Shown here piece after piece: positions 1 to 8,138 of a stretch of 64,000 bases of DNA (the first letter of the stretch is position 1; every line of letters begins with the position of its first letter). The stretch is from Natrinema sp031626495 (GTDB lineage: Archaea; Halobacteriota; Halobacteria; Halobacteriales; Natrialbaceae): assembly GCF_031626495.1 (NCBI RefSeq), contig NZ_JAMQOJ010000008.1, positions 248,001 through 312,000 of the forward strand. The letters run 5' to 3'. Below the pieces are notes generated by a model, which was given only the letters and a program-made list of their open reading frames with translations, was not told the DNA's origin and searched no databases. A program made the position numbers and the translations under genes.

Positions 1-1
1 A

Positions 2-151
2 ATCGCCGCGCGCGTTGATCACTATTCGGGGGAGTCGAAGCCCGAACTCGAGGCCGAACTCGCCGAGCGGATCGAGACGATTCAGGCACGAACGACTGAC
101 GGCGACGGCGGGGACGACGCCGCGACCGACGGGGGTGCCGACGATGAGTGA
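2..151 (+). CDS. nop5: Nop5/Nop56-like C/D-box RNP core protein (3' end only)
   Basis: Only the last 49 codons lie in the window. They encode an Arg/Glu-rich tail (ARVDHYSGESKPELEAEL) followed by an acidic Asp/Gly run, which is how haloarchaeal Nop5 proteins end. Nop5 bridges L7Ae and fibrillarin in the box C/D ribonucleoprotein that methylates rRNA and tRNA. The stop overlaps the next ATG in ATGAGTGA, and the next gene is fibrillarin, the usual archaeal operon partner. Identification rests on the tail and this neighbour because the Nop domain is outside the window. Confidence 0.8.
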   Translation: MAARVDHYSGESKPELEAELAERIETIQARTTDGDGGDDAATDGGADDE

Positions 152-776
152 CCTCCCGGCGGGCGTCGAGCGCCGCGAGTTCGACAGCACCGAGCGACTC
201 GCAACTCGAGGGGAGCCCGTCTATGGCGAACCGACCGAGGGAGAGTGGCGCGCGTGGGATCCCCACCGGTCGAAGCTCGGAGCCATGCTCGAGTTAGGGA
301 TGGACACCGGCCTCGAGGGTGGCGAGACCGTCCTCTATCTGGGGGCCGCCAGCGGGACGACGGTGAGCCACGTGGCCGATTTCGCCGGCCCGACCTACGC
401 CGTCGAGTTCGCCGCGCGGCCTGCTCGGGACCTGCTCGAGGCGGCGGAATCGCGCGAGCGGCTCTTTCCGCTGCTGAAAGACGCCCGGAAGCCCGAGAGC
501 TACGCCCACGTCGTGGAGTCCGGCGTGGATGTGATCGTCCAGGACGTGGCCACGCGCGGGCAGGCGCGGGTGGCGCTCGAGAATCGGCGGTTCTTGGCCG
601 AGGACGGGCGGTTGCTATTGGCTGTGAAAGCGCGGAGCGAGGACGTGACCCGAGAGCCGGAAGCGGTGTTCGCGGACGTTCGCGAGGAGTTGAAGGAGGG
701 GTACGAGGTTTTGGAGGAGAGACGGCTCGAGGCGTATCACGCGGATCACCTCGGGATTGTCGCGCGGCCGCGGTGA
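144..776 (+). CDS. flpA: Fibrillarin-like rRNA/tRNA 2'-O-methyltransferase
   Basis: A 210-residue protein, the normal archaeal fibrillarin length. The SAM-binding motif I reads VLYLGAASGTTVSHVADF near residues 55-72, followed by YAVEF and the VDVIVQDVA strand typical of fibrillarin. It methylates 2'-hydroxyls directed by box C/D guide RNAs, together with Nop5 and L7Ae. The ATG at 144 overlaps the nop5 stop by eight bases, so the two are translationally coupled; longer in-frame starts would run back through nop5. The tRNA-Trp intron near 57.1 kb looks like one of the guides this enzyme would use. Confidence 0.95.
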   Translation: MSDLPAGVERREFDSTERLATRGEPVYGEPTEGEWRAWDPHRSKLGAMLELGMDTGLEGGETVLYLGAASGTTVSHVADFAGPTYAVEFAARPARDLLEAAESRERLFPLLKDARKPESYAHVVESGVDVIVQDVATRGQARVALENRRFLAEDGRLLLAVKARSEDVTREPEAVFADVREELKEGYEVLEERRLEAYHADHLGIVARPR

Positions 777-1184
777 GTTAGCTTCACCGCAATTTCGGTC
801 CGGTAGCGCCACGCTGATCAGTCGTAATATTCACACGTCATTGTCGTCATATCGCACCGGTCTGTGGTGCCCCTAAGGGGGCAGGGCAATTGCGCGGCGC
901 GCAGAGCGCGCGCCGTGCTGAAGGAAAGACAAACTGGCTGATACCGGACAGTACAACGGCGCTGACCTACTGGTAGGAGAAAACGGAACCTCGATAACGA
1001 GTGTTGTCGAGTCTGCTTAGGAGGGAAGAGAGTAGACTACGACCGAGCGCTAAGCACAGGTCAAGTGGATAACGTAGCAGCAATCGAACTACCGAACTGT
1101 TGCCAAAAACAAAGGATAGTTCAGCAAGCAGTTCTCGGTGACTCCGGCAGATTGCTACTAAAACAGACACACCGTGTGTTGTGT
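777..1184. other. Intergenic region with two strong hairpins
   Basis: I see no convincing gene in these 408 bases. Two GC-rich stems lie close together: GCCCC/GGGGC at 869-882 and CGGCGCGC/GCGCGCCG at 895-915. They sit about 90 bases past the flpA stop and before a convergent gene, so they may mark transcript 3' ends. Neither is followed by a clear T run. Confidence 0.4.
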
Positions 1185-1610
1185 TTATTGGGTGGGAGCT
1201 ATCGAACGGATGATTTTGATGTATCCGTCGGGGTCGGTCGGTTTTTCCTTTACCAAATCCGCCTTCGTCGAGGGTAGATGGCCGGTCCCCTGCTTCGCTT
1301 TCGAGCCGGTTAGTATCACTACCGGGATATGAGAATAATCTCCCTTGATAGCCCTCAATACTTCTCTCCCAGTTGTTTGCCGGAGGTGCCAGTCGAGAAA
1401 CACGAGGTCAGGCTCGGGTACATCTGGGTACTCCCCCCGTTGGTGAATGAAATCCACACCTGCCGCACTCGTCGAGACACTATGGACTGTCACATCGAGC
1501 GAAGAATTGCTGACCGTCTCTTCGACGAAGCGAATATCAGCCGGGTTATCATCCACTAACAGGAGGTCGTTCACTCTTCCCGGGGAGTCGGGGTAGTTTG
1601 ATGTTTTCAC
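1185..1610 (-). CDS. Stand-alone response-regulator receiver domain protein
   Basis: A 141-residue single-domain receiver. Visible family residues are the acidic pair D20-D21, the phospho-acceptor D73 in LVFLDWHL, T101 in VVILTGS and K123 in VKEKP. There is no output domain, so it probably works as a phosphate relay or by protein contact with a sensor kinase, a common arrangement in haloarchaea. It lies 92 bases downstream of a bat-type regulator on the same strand. No cognate kinase is adjacent. Confidence 0.9.
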   Translation of the reverse strand: MKTSNYPDSPGRVNDLLLVDDNPADIRFVEETVSNSSLDVTVHSVSTSAAGVDFIHQRGEYPDVPEPDLVFLDWHLRQTTGREVLRAIKGDYSHIPVVILTGSKAKQGTGHLPSTKADLVKEKPTDPDGYIKIIRSIAPTQ

Positions 1611-1702
1611 GGTTTGCTCTCTCAGAACACGTTTGAATGTAGCCTTATTCGACGGGTAACACCGTTAGGGCTACTTTTGGATATACAACAGCCTTTAAGC
1701 GT

Positions 1703-2362
1703 TTAGCGATTCGATTTATCCGTTTCAGAAAGGGTACTCCCGAGGATGTGTTTCGTCCCACGGCGAAGCCGAGACGCGATGGCCTGCTGGGAGATTCCGA
1801 GTTCGTCGCCAAGTTCTTCCATCGTCACCTCACGTGGGGACTCGAAGTAGCCGCGCTCGTAGGCGAGTACCAGTGCTTCCTGCTGTGTATCAGTGAGTGC
1901 TGCCTCGGTTCCGGTCTCGACCGGAGTCAGTGCGTGCAGTTCCGTCAGCGTGACCGGAATGTCCAGTTCTCGACACCGAGAGTGAAAGGTTGCAACATCG
2001 CTTCGAGTGTCCCCGCGAATGTCGAACGTCCACTGCTGGTTCGTGCCGGTCGCCTTAATGAGCGGGATGTCTGTCTCGGTCAGCACACTCAGTACGTCGT
2101 CGTATTCGAGTAGCCACTCGACACGCAGGAGATACTCATCCTCGACGGAATCGACGAGTTGGATTTGCTTCACACCCGGATGGTCAGAAAATTCCCCTTC
2201 AACGCCCTCGACTTCCGTTCCTCGGACCCAGAAGTAGGGAATCACCACGTCACGCGACGGAATCAGTCGTTCGAGTTCGACCGTTACGTCCGGTAGTTGT
2301 GTGAATACGGTGCCGAGGGGGAACTGATCGGATGGAACGGTAAAGGTAGCCTCAGTAGCCAT
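1703..2362 (-). CDS. Bacterio-opsin-activator-type HTH regulator
   Basis: About 219 residues. The C-terminal 60 residues (TDTQQEALVLAYERGYFE ... EELGDELGISQQAIASRLRR) are the HTH_10 domain of the Bat family. The N-terminal part is the beta-rich region these small regulators carry, a putative ligand or protein-contact domain. The start MATEATFTVPSDQF is preferred because homologues begin this way; a start 13 codons earlier is possible. It may be co-transcribed with the receiver protein downstream. The regulated genes cannot be read from the sequence. Confidence 0.85.
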   Translation of the reverse strand: MATEATFTVPSDQFPLGTVFTQLPDVTVELERLIPSRDVVIPYFWVRGTEVEGVEGEFSDHPGVKQIQLVDSVEDEYLLRVEWLLEYDDVLSVLTETDIPLIKATGTNQQWTFDIRGDTRSDVATFHSRCRELDIPVTLTELHALTPVETGTEAALTDTQQEALVLAYERGYFESPREVTMEELGDELGISQQAIASRLRRGTKHILGSTLSETDKSNR

Positions 2363-2744
2363 TGTTCGAACGATGTCGCGTTGGCTGTAAAAACCTCCCA
2401 TAGAGTAGTGAGCCCGAACGATTCCGCAAATCCGCTCTTGTTGCTCCCGACTTGCTAACTACGCACCGTAGTTATCGCGGTGTTCAGCTATCTCTGGGTG
2501 AATAGAAGACGTTGAAGCATCATTCCGATTCGACCCCTCGGGGTTGCATGTCGACAGAATCCGATTCCCGAATATGCACACGAGTCACAACTTATCGTGT
2601 GTATGCGTTGAACCGAGTCGTTGTCTGAGTCACTGCTGGCACCTTAGTGATCAACATACTTCACCGGTTTTGTGCGTAACAGACTGTCCAGCAAGTCGAG
2701 AACGGAGAAGTTCGGAAGCTGTGTGTACGAGTCTGAGTAATTGG
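2363..2744. other. Intergenic region, no recognised feature
   Basis: These 382 bases hold no ORF with haloarchaeal composition. They contain promoter DNA for the upstream-facing regulator. Base composition is flatter than in the neighbouring genes, so old insertion remnants are possible, but I recognise none. Confidence 0.3.
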
Positions 2745-3011
2745 TTACTCTCGAGGCGCTATCTGACTCACGTCTAGTTCGCCATCCAGATATGAAATGC
2801 CGTCTTCGGTGACCGCATACACACCGTTTCCGAGATTCTTCACGAGGCCGTGCGGCCGAAGATAGTCTCGGCACCGTCGGCCGAGATATTCTGCGCCGAA
2901 TTTTATCCGTTCATCTCTTTCCATTTTCGAGGGCGGATGAGGCCCTTCTTCCTCGAGAAATTCCAAGATTCGGTCATCGGCCCTGACCATCCACTCCGCA
3001 TCCAATCTCAT
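2745..3011 (-). CDS. Small winged-helix protein, PhiH1-repressor-like
   Basis: An 88-residue protein beginning MRLDAEWMVRADDRILEFL, the signature opening of the haloarchaeal family related to the phage PhiH1 repressor. A winged helix-turn-helix fills residues 10-75, with the wing at KNLGNGVYAVTEDGISYLDG. It has no ligand domain and likely binds DNA as a dimer. Such genes are common both as chromosomal regulators and next to proviruses. The following 130 bases are AT-rich and hold its promoter. Confidence 0.8.
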   Translation of the reverse strand: MRLDAEWMVRADDRILEFLEEEGPHPPSKMERDERIKFGAEYLGRRCRDYLRPHGLVKNLGNGVYAVTEDGISYLDGELDVSQIAPRE

Positions 3012-3229
3012 TACCCTGAATACGGTTCAAACCCGCCTATAACACCCGATTAATACATTTTTGTTTGTTTTAGACTACCCTGATACGCGTGCTAGCAAAC
3101 TATTAGTAGGTCTAATCTAATGAATATTAGACAAGGGCTGTGTATATGTCGCTCGGACAGCCTCGAAAGCGGCCGGCCGATGTTTCAGACACCGATCCAC
3201 GAATAACGACTAAAACCCCTCCAGAAGCC

Positions 3230-3655
3230 ATGCACGACGATTCGCAAGACCCTGAGTATCCCGCTCGAGCGGACGTATCGTCCACCAACTACCCACCCGC
3301 AGACGGCCGGTGTGCGTGGATCGACCTCACTGGCTTCCAGCGCGACTGTCTCGAGGCCGTCGCCCGTTGCGAGCGCGACGGCGTGGTCCCCGACGAACGC
3401 GCGATCACCGACACGCTCGAGCGCGCCTACCCCGGCGTCGACCGCACCCGGCTCGAGTTCAATCTGCGGCCCCTCGTCGGACTCGGTCTCCTCGAGGAAC
3501 GACGACTCGAGGCCCGCGGCGACGCCTATCCGCTCACCGACGCCGGCCGCGCGCTGCTCATCCAGCGCGCCGAGCGCTTCGCGGACGCCTGCGGGATCGC
3601 CGCGTTCGACTCCGAAACTGGTGGGGCGGGTGCTCGAGGTGACGGCGAGGGATGA
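3230..3655 (+). CDS. PadR-like winged-helix transcription regulator
   Basis: About 141 residues. The segment WIDLTGFQRDCLEAVARCER followed by a second helical pair and FNLRPLVGLGLLEERR matches haloarchaeal PadR-type winged helices, and the tail LTDAGRALL is the end of the wing. The start MHDDSQDPEYP was chosen for its acidic N-terminus. An ATG at 3146 with an AT-rich element about 28 bases before it would add 28 basic residues and cannot be excluded. Its stop overlaps the ATG of a small zinc-ribbon gene, so the two are coupled. Confidence 0.75.
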   Translation: MHDDSQDPEYPARADVSSTNYPPADGRCAWIDLTGFQRDCLEAVARCERDGVVPDERAITDTLERAYPGVDRTRLEFNLRPLVGLGLLEERRLEARGDAYPLTDAGRALLIQRAERFADACGIAAFDSETGGAGARGDGEG

Positions 3656-3789
3656 GCGGGGCTCGAGATCGGGCGCCGAAGCGGTGTCCCGACTGCGGTG
3701 CGGTCATCGACCGCGATCCGCTGATTGGCTGGTGGCTCTGTGACGACTGCGCGCTCGCGGTCGACGCCCGCGGGCGACGGCTCGAGTGA
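3652..3789 (+). CDS. 45-residue zinc-ribbon protein
   Basis: The ATG at 3652 overlaps the preceding TGA. The product has two cysteine pairs, CPDCG at residues 12-16 and CDDC at 30-33, separated by a Trp-rich turn (GWWL): a minimal rubredoxin-like zinc ribbon. Translational coupling to the PadR-like gene suggests a joint role, perhaps an accessory to the regulator. Very small CxxC...CxxC proteins are abundant in haloarchaea and mostly uncharacterised. Codon use and the clean cysteine spacing argue that it is real. Confidence 0.75.
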   Translation: MSGARDRAPKRCPDCGAVIDRDPLIGWWLCDDCALAVDARGRRLE

Positions 3790-3951
3790 TCGGTCGAGTG
3801 AGATCCGTTCTGGCCGTCGCATCGTCGGATCGGTGAGCCGGTCGTGCTCTCTCCCATCCCGAATCTGTACCGATCGAATTCGCTCGAGGACGACGATCGA
3901 ACGTGTACGTCCCCCAGCAGGCTTTTGCGAACGGCACTGGTACCGTCGGGT

Positions 3952-4104
3952 ATGAGCCTCACCACCGACGACTTCGCCGAATTCATGGCCGATGATCCGG
4001 CGGACGACGAGGATGTTCCCCTCGGTGACGCACTCACCGAATTGGCCGTCGAGGTCGATACCGATGCTGTGGAAGCGGTTCGGGACGTCCGCGAACACCT
4101 CTGA
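3952..4104 (+). CDS. VapB-like antitoxin, probably orphaned
   Basis: A 50-residue acidic protein starting MSLTTDDFAEF. Its position directly before a PIN-domain start, with stop and next frame overlapping by one or two bases, is the layout of a vapBC pair. It is short for a complete AbrB or RHH antitoxin and lacks an obvious DNA-binding N-terminus, so it may be a remnant. The partner toxin is broken (next entry). Identification is by context rather than by a firm family match. Confidence 0.5.
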   Translation: MSLTTDDFAEFMADDPADDEDVPLGDALTELAVEVDTDAVEAVRDVREHL

Positions 4105-4250
4105 AACTCTTTCTCGATACGAACGTCATCGTTGCCGCCGTCACCAACGACACTGACCGATCAGAAACTGCCGTTCGAGTGCTCAACGGCTTCGAAGCTA
4201 CGAAAACACGGTGCAGAGCGACCGCAAGATCTAGTCTGAGCCAATCGTAG
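4101..4250 (+). pseudogene. Truncated VapC-type PIN-domain toxin
   Basis: Reading from 4101 gives LKLFLDTNVIVAAVTNDTDR, a textbook PIN N-terminus with the first metal-binding Asp, then SETAVRVLNGF. After about 31 residues the family pattern is lost and the frame stops at 4250. The remaining acidic catalytic residues (about 90 residues) are absent. There is no ATG at the expected position. It is therefore a decayed toxin that cannot form a PIN active site. Confidence 0.7.
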
Positions 4251-4411
4251 TCGAGATCGAATTACCGGTAGCATCGTCGTATAGCCCTCCATCGTTTCCG
4301 AGGCGAACTTTCAGTCCGCATCTAGTCCTCCAATGTGACGTGAGAATCTGGCAGCACAGAACATGACACCACCGGAATATACATAGTGGCCCCCTCCCCT
4401 CCATCTATCGT

Positions 4412-4531
4412 ATGGCACGCTATGCTGAGGAGTGCTGTGCCGACTGCAATGGCAAAAAGATCAGACGCTCGGACGGCTCCGTGTGGTGTCCGAACTGCGC
4501 ACTCTTTAGCCCGAAACAGGAGGCCTCGTAA
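4412..4531 (+). CDS. 39-residue zinc-ribbon protein
   Basis: The product MARYAEECCADCNGKK has a CxxC at residues 9-12 and a second, WCPNC, at 26-29, forming a compact zinc ribbon. A TATA-like element (GAATATACATA) ends about 28 bases before the ATG, which fits a leaderless transcript. It stands alone between the decayed VapBC pair and the acyl-CoA ligase. No function can be assigned. Confidence 0.65.
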   Translation: MARYAEECCADCNGKKIRRSDGSVWCPNCALFSPKQEAS

Positions 4532-4606
4532 CATAGCCCACAACTGGCCCCACGATCCTATTATACAATAACGAATATAAGGGTGTTCGTGGTACGCCGT
4601 CGTGGT

Positions 4607-6199
4607 ATGTCAGCACACCCCACGTTAGGTGACACGCTCGAGGGGACAGTCGAGCGCCATCCCGACCGCGACGCGATCGTCTATCCCCGCAAGGACCAGC
4701 GCTGGACCTTCGCGGAGTTCGACGAACGCGTAAATCGGCTCGCGAACGCGTTGCTCGAGGCCGGCATCGAGAAGGGAGACAGAGTCGCCACGGTACTGTA
4801 CAACGGCTCGGAGATCGCACTCACCGTCTACGCGTGCGCGAAGATCGGTGCCGTCTTCACCCCGCTGAACTTCCGCCTGCCGGCCGGCGAGATCGAGTAC
4901 ATCATCAATGACGCCGCGGCAGAGATGGTCCTCTTCGAATCCGATACTCGAGAGTCGGTCGAGGGGGCGCGGCCGAACCTCGAGACGGTCTCGGAGTACG
5001 TCTACATCGACGACGACCGCGACGAGGTGCCGGAGTACGCGAGCGGGTTCTACAGTATGCTCGAGTCGGGCTCCCCGGAAAAGCCCGACGTGAACGTCGA
5101 CGAAGACGACGTGTACGCCTTCATCTACACGTCCGGGACGACGGGTCGGCCGAAGGGTGTCGTCCACGAACACCGGGACATGATCGAGCACAACCTCCTG
5201 TGCATCGCGGAGGCGAACATGACCCGCGACGACGTCGGCCTCTCGATGATGCCGCTGTACCACTGCGCTGAACTCCACTGCAACCTCTTCCCGCGGGTCC
5301 ACCGCGGCGCGGCCAGCGTGATCCACCACGAGTTCGAACCCGACGCCGTGCTCGAGGCGATCGACGAACACGACGTCACGCTCGTCTTCGCCGCGCCGAC
5401 CGCCTGGAACGCGCTCTCGATGACCGCCGCCGAGATGGACGCCGACGTCTCGTCGCTCAGACTCGGCCTCTACGGCGCGGCACCGATGCCCGAACAGGTC
5501 CTCGAGAACTGCCGGGAGCACCTCTGCGACGACTACCTGCAGGCCTACGGCATGACCGAGATCGGCCCCGCGGGCGTCTTCCAGCCGCCGGAGGACCAGC
5601 TCTCGAAGCAGGGCTCCGCTGGCCTGCCTGGGCTCAACCACCGGCTGCGGATCGTCGAACCCGACGCGGATCCGGATCAGGAGGTCGACGACGGCGAGAT
5701 CGGCGAGATCCTGATCTCCAGCCCGTGTACGATGCGCGAGTACTGGAACCGGCCCGAGGCGACCGCCGAATCCCTCCGCGAGGCCGACGGGACGACGTGG
5801 TACTACACGGGCGACCTGGGCTACCAGGACGACGACGGCTACCTCTACGTCGTCGACCGCAAGGACGACATGATCGTCTCCGGCGGCGAGAACGTCTACC
5901 CGGCCGAGGTCGAGGACGTGTTGTTCGCCCACGACGCCGTCGAAGAGGCGGCCGTCGTCGGCGAACCCGACGAGGAGTGGGGCGAACGGATCGTCGCGTA
6001 CGTGGTGGCCGACGGCGTCGACGCCGCGGACCTCGACGAATTCGTCCTCGAGAGCGATCGGCTCGCCGACTTCAAGCGCCCGCGGACGTACTACTTCGTC
6101 GACGAGCTCCCCAAGAACCCAAGCGGCAAGGTCCAGAAGTTCAAGCTCCGCGAGGACGAGGCGGCCGTCGAGCCCGAGGCCGAGACGGTCTCGTCCTGA
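4607..6199 (+). CDS. Acyl-CoA synthetase (AMP-forming), long/medium-chain type
   Basis: A 530-residue ANL-superfamily enzyme that activates a carboxylic acid to acyl-AMP and then acyl-CoA. The P-loop-like A3 motif YTSGTTGRPKGVVHEH lies near residue 185, the A5 motif QAYGMTEIGP near 320, the hinge YTGDLGYQDDDGYLYVVDRK near 405 and the catalytic Lys in PKNPSGKVQKF near 510. The start at MSAHPTLG follows a TATA element (AATATAAG) about 28 bases upstream. It is close to fatty-acyl-CoA ligases used for beta-oxidation, but the substrate cannot be told from sequence. It is monocistronic. Confidence 0.9.
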   Translation: MSAHPTLGDTLEGTVERHPDRDAIVYPRKDQRWTFAEFDERVNRLANALLEAGIEKGDRVATVLYNGSEIALTVYACAKIGAVFTPLNFRLPAGEIEYIINDAAAEMVLFESDTRESVEGARPNLETVSEYVYIDDDRDEVPEYASGFYSMLESGSPEKPDVNVDEDDVYAFIYTSGTTGRPKGVVHEHRDMIEHNLLCIAEANMTRDDVGLSMMPLYHCAELHCNLFPRVHRGAASVIHHEFEPDAVLEAIDEHDVTLVFAAPTAWNALSMTAAEMDADVSSLRLGLYGAAPMPEQVLENCREHLCDDYLQAYGMTEIGPAGVFQPPEDQLSKQGSAGLPGLNHRLRIVEPDADPDQEVDDGEIGEILISSPCTMREYWNRPEATAESLREADGTTWYYTGDLGYQDDDGYLYVVDRKDDMIVSGGENVYPAEVEDVLFAHDAVEEAAVVGEPDEEWGERIVAYVVADGVDAADLDEFVLESDRLADFKRPRTYYFVDELPKNPSGKVQKFKLREDEAAVEPEAETVSS

Positions 6200-6293
6200 C
6201 GCGCCGCGATGAGCGGTCGGCCGGAGCGCGAAGTTCCGGTCGTCCGCACCGACTCCAAACCGTATTTACTGTCGGGGCCAGAAACACGGGACG

Positions 6294-7376
6294 ATGGAAC
6301 GCGGGTCGCGAGAATCGTTTACGCGCATGGGAACGCTGGGGATCGAGGAGGAGTGTTTCGTCGTCGACGAGGACGGCCGCCCCACCAGCGGGACCGACGA
6401 ACTCGTCTACGAACACGACCCGCCCGAGATTCTCGAGGGACGACTCGATCACGAACTGTTCAAGTTCGTTATCGAGACGCAGACGCCGTTGATCGAGGAG
6501 CCCGACGACGCGCGCGACTCGCTGTTGGCGGTGCGGCGAGCGCTGGTCGACCACGCCGAGGCACACGGCTTCCGGATCGCCGCCGCCGGCCTCCACCCGC
6601 TGGCGAAGTGGCAGGAACTCGAGCACGCCGAGAAACCGCGCTACCGCGCACAGCTCGACCGCATTCAGTATCCCCAACACCGGAACACGACTGCGGGCGT
6701 CCACGTTCACGTGGGCGTCGACGACGCCGACAAGGCGGTCTGGATCGCCAACGAGCTGCGGTGGTACGTCCCGGTGATGCTCGCCCTCTCCGCGAACTCG
6801 CCCTACTGGAACGGGTTCGACACCGGTCTCCAGTCCGCCCGCGCGAAGATTTTCGAGGGGCTGCCCAACACCGGGATGCCGACCCACTTCGAGGACTTCG
6901 AGGAGTTCGATCGGTTCGAGCGGCTGATGCTCGAGACCGACTCGATCAACGACCGCGGCGAGCTCTGGTACGACGTGCGCCCCCATACCGCCCATGGAAC
7001 CGTCGAACTCCGCGCGCCGGACGGCCAGGCCGATCCCGATGTCGTGCTCGCGTTCGTCGAGTACACCCACGCGCTCGTCGAAGCGCTCGCCGAGGAGTAC
7101 GAGGACGGCGCGAGCGGCCACGAACACCGCCGCGAACTGCTCGACGAGAACAAGTGGCGGGCCATCCGGTACGGTCAGGACGCCGCCTTCATCGACCGCG
7201 ACCTCGAGGGCACCGTCGACCTCGGCGAAGTCGTCGACCGCGAGTGCGAGCGCCTCGGGATCGACGGGATCAAAGACGTCTACGAGCGCGAGAGCGGGGC
7301 CGATCGGCAACGTCGCCTGCTGGAAAACGAGGGGTCCGACGCCCTTTGCCAGTCGCTGTTCCTCCAGACGGAGTGA
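6294..7376 (+). CDS. gshA: Glutamate--cysteine ligase (gamma-glutamylcysteine synthetase)
   Basis: A 360-residue GCS2-family ligase. It opens with MGTLGIEEECFVVDEDGRP, the usual LGxEEE substrate/metal motif, and carries HRNTTAGVHVHVGVDD, RWYVPVMLALSANSPYWNG and the Arg-containing VRPHTAHGTVELRAPD segment. It condenses glutamate and cysteine. Haloarchaea use gamma-glutamylcysteine itself as the main low-molecular-weight thiol, so no glutathione synthetase partner is expected. A TATA-like GTATTTAC about 28 bases upstream supports the ATG at 6294. It may act with the flavin disulfide reductases elsewhere in the window. Confidence 0.92.
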   Translation: MERGSRESFTRMGTLGIEEECFVVDEDGRPTSGTDELVYEHDPPEILEGRLDHELFKFVIETQTPLIEEPDDARDSLLAVRRALVDHAEAHGFRIAAAGLHPLAKWQELEHAEKPRYRAQLDRIQYPQHRNTTAGVHVHVGVDDADKAVWIANELRWYVPVMLALSANSPYWNGFDTGLQSARAKIFEGLPNTGMPTHFEDFEEFDRFERLMLETDSINDRGELWYDVRPHTAHGTVELRAPDGQADPDVVLAFVEYTHALVEALAEEYEDGASGHEHRRELLDENKWRAIRYGQDAAFIDRDLEGTVDLGEVVDRECERLGIDGIKDVYERESGADRQRRLLENEGSDALCQSLFLQTE

Positions 7377-7430
7377 CCGCTCCGCAAAGGTTTAACTCCG
7401 CTCGAGGCCTCGTCCTGTACGAGAAGCCAC

Positions 7431-8129
7431 ATGAGTTCCGACGACACTGACGAGGGTCCGGTCGACGGTACGGACGATCGAGACGAATCGCTCGAGGGAC
7501 CGGCCGACTTCGTCGAGACCGACGCGGAGGACCCCGGTCGACGCCCGGCCGTCGAGGAGCTCGACCAGCGGATCGTCGATCTGCTCTCGTGGATCCTCGA
7601 CACGGAAACGCGCGCGAAGATTTACGTTTACCTGCTGGCCAACCCCGGGAGCACCTCCGAAGAGGTCGCGAAGGGGACCGGGCTCTATCCGAGCACCGTC
7701 CGCGAAGCCCTCGCAGAGCTCCACGACGAGGAACGGGTGACGCGGGAAAAGCGCGCCAGCGAGGGGGCCGGCAACAACCCCTACGAGTACACGGCGATCC
7801 AGCCCAGCGACCTCGTCGGCGGCGTCGCCGATCAGGTCCAGCGAGAGCTCAACACCATCTTCACGCTCGACCGCGTCCTCGACCGGGAGAGCGACCGCGA
7901 GCCGCGAGCCGAACTCGAGGAGGACGTAGAGCCCGTGAAGATCACCGTCGACGATACCGCGCCGACGCTGGGCGACGAGCCGGCGTCGGACGACGAACCG
8001 GAGACCGACGACGACGCCGACGTCATCGAGTTCGAGGACGACGTGCAGATCGACACCGTCGACACGGAGGCGGACGAAAGCGCGGACGACGAGAGCGACG
8101 ATTCCGAGACGGGCACGGCGGACGAATAA
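7431..8129 (+). CDS. TrmB-like winged-helix protein with long acidic tail
   Basis: A 232-residue protein with three parts: an acidic N-terminus, a winged helix at about residues 45-125 (LSWILDTETRAKIYVYLL ... TSEEVAKGTGLYPSTVREAL), and a very acidic, low-complexity C-terminal third. The HTH resembles TrmB/ArsR types. The acidic tail is typical of several haloarchaeal regulators. It faces the convergent M24 protein, with nine bases between stops. No target is evident. Confidence 0.8.
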   Translation: MSSDDTDEGPVDGTDDRDESLEGPADFVETDAEDPGRRPAVEELDQRIVDLLSWILDTETRAKIYVYLLANPGSTSEEVAKGTGLYPSTVREALAELHDEERVTREKRASEGAGNNPYEYTAIQPSDLVGGVADQVQRELNTIFTLDRVLDRESDREPRAELEEDVEPVKITVDDTAPTLGDEPASDDEPETDDDADVIEFEDDVQIDTVDTEADESADDESDDSETGTADE

Positions 8130-8138
8130 ACGTTCGAG

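Noticed and set aside
2644..2760. Minus-strand fragment LPNFSVLDLLDSLLRTKPVK suggestive of a transposase end
   Set aside because: Too short, with no terminal inverted repeats or flanking transposase motifs; I could not tie it to a known insertion sequence.
4625..5932. A 435-codon open frame antisense to the acyl-CoA ligase
   Set aside because: It mirrors GC-rich codon positions of a clear enzyme gene on the other strand and is rich in Val/Arg/Leu without any family motif.
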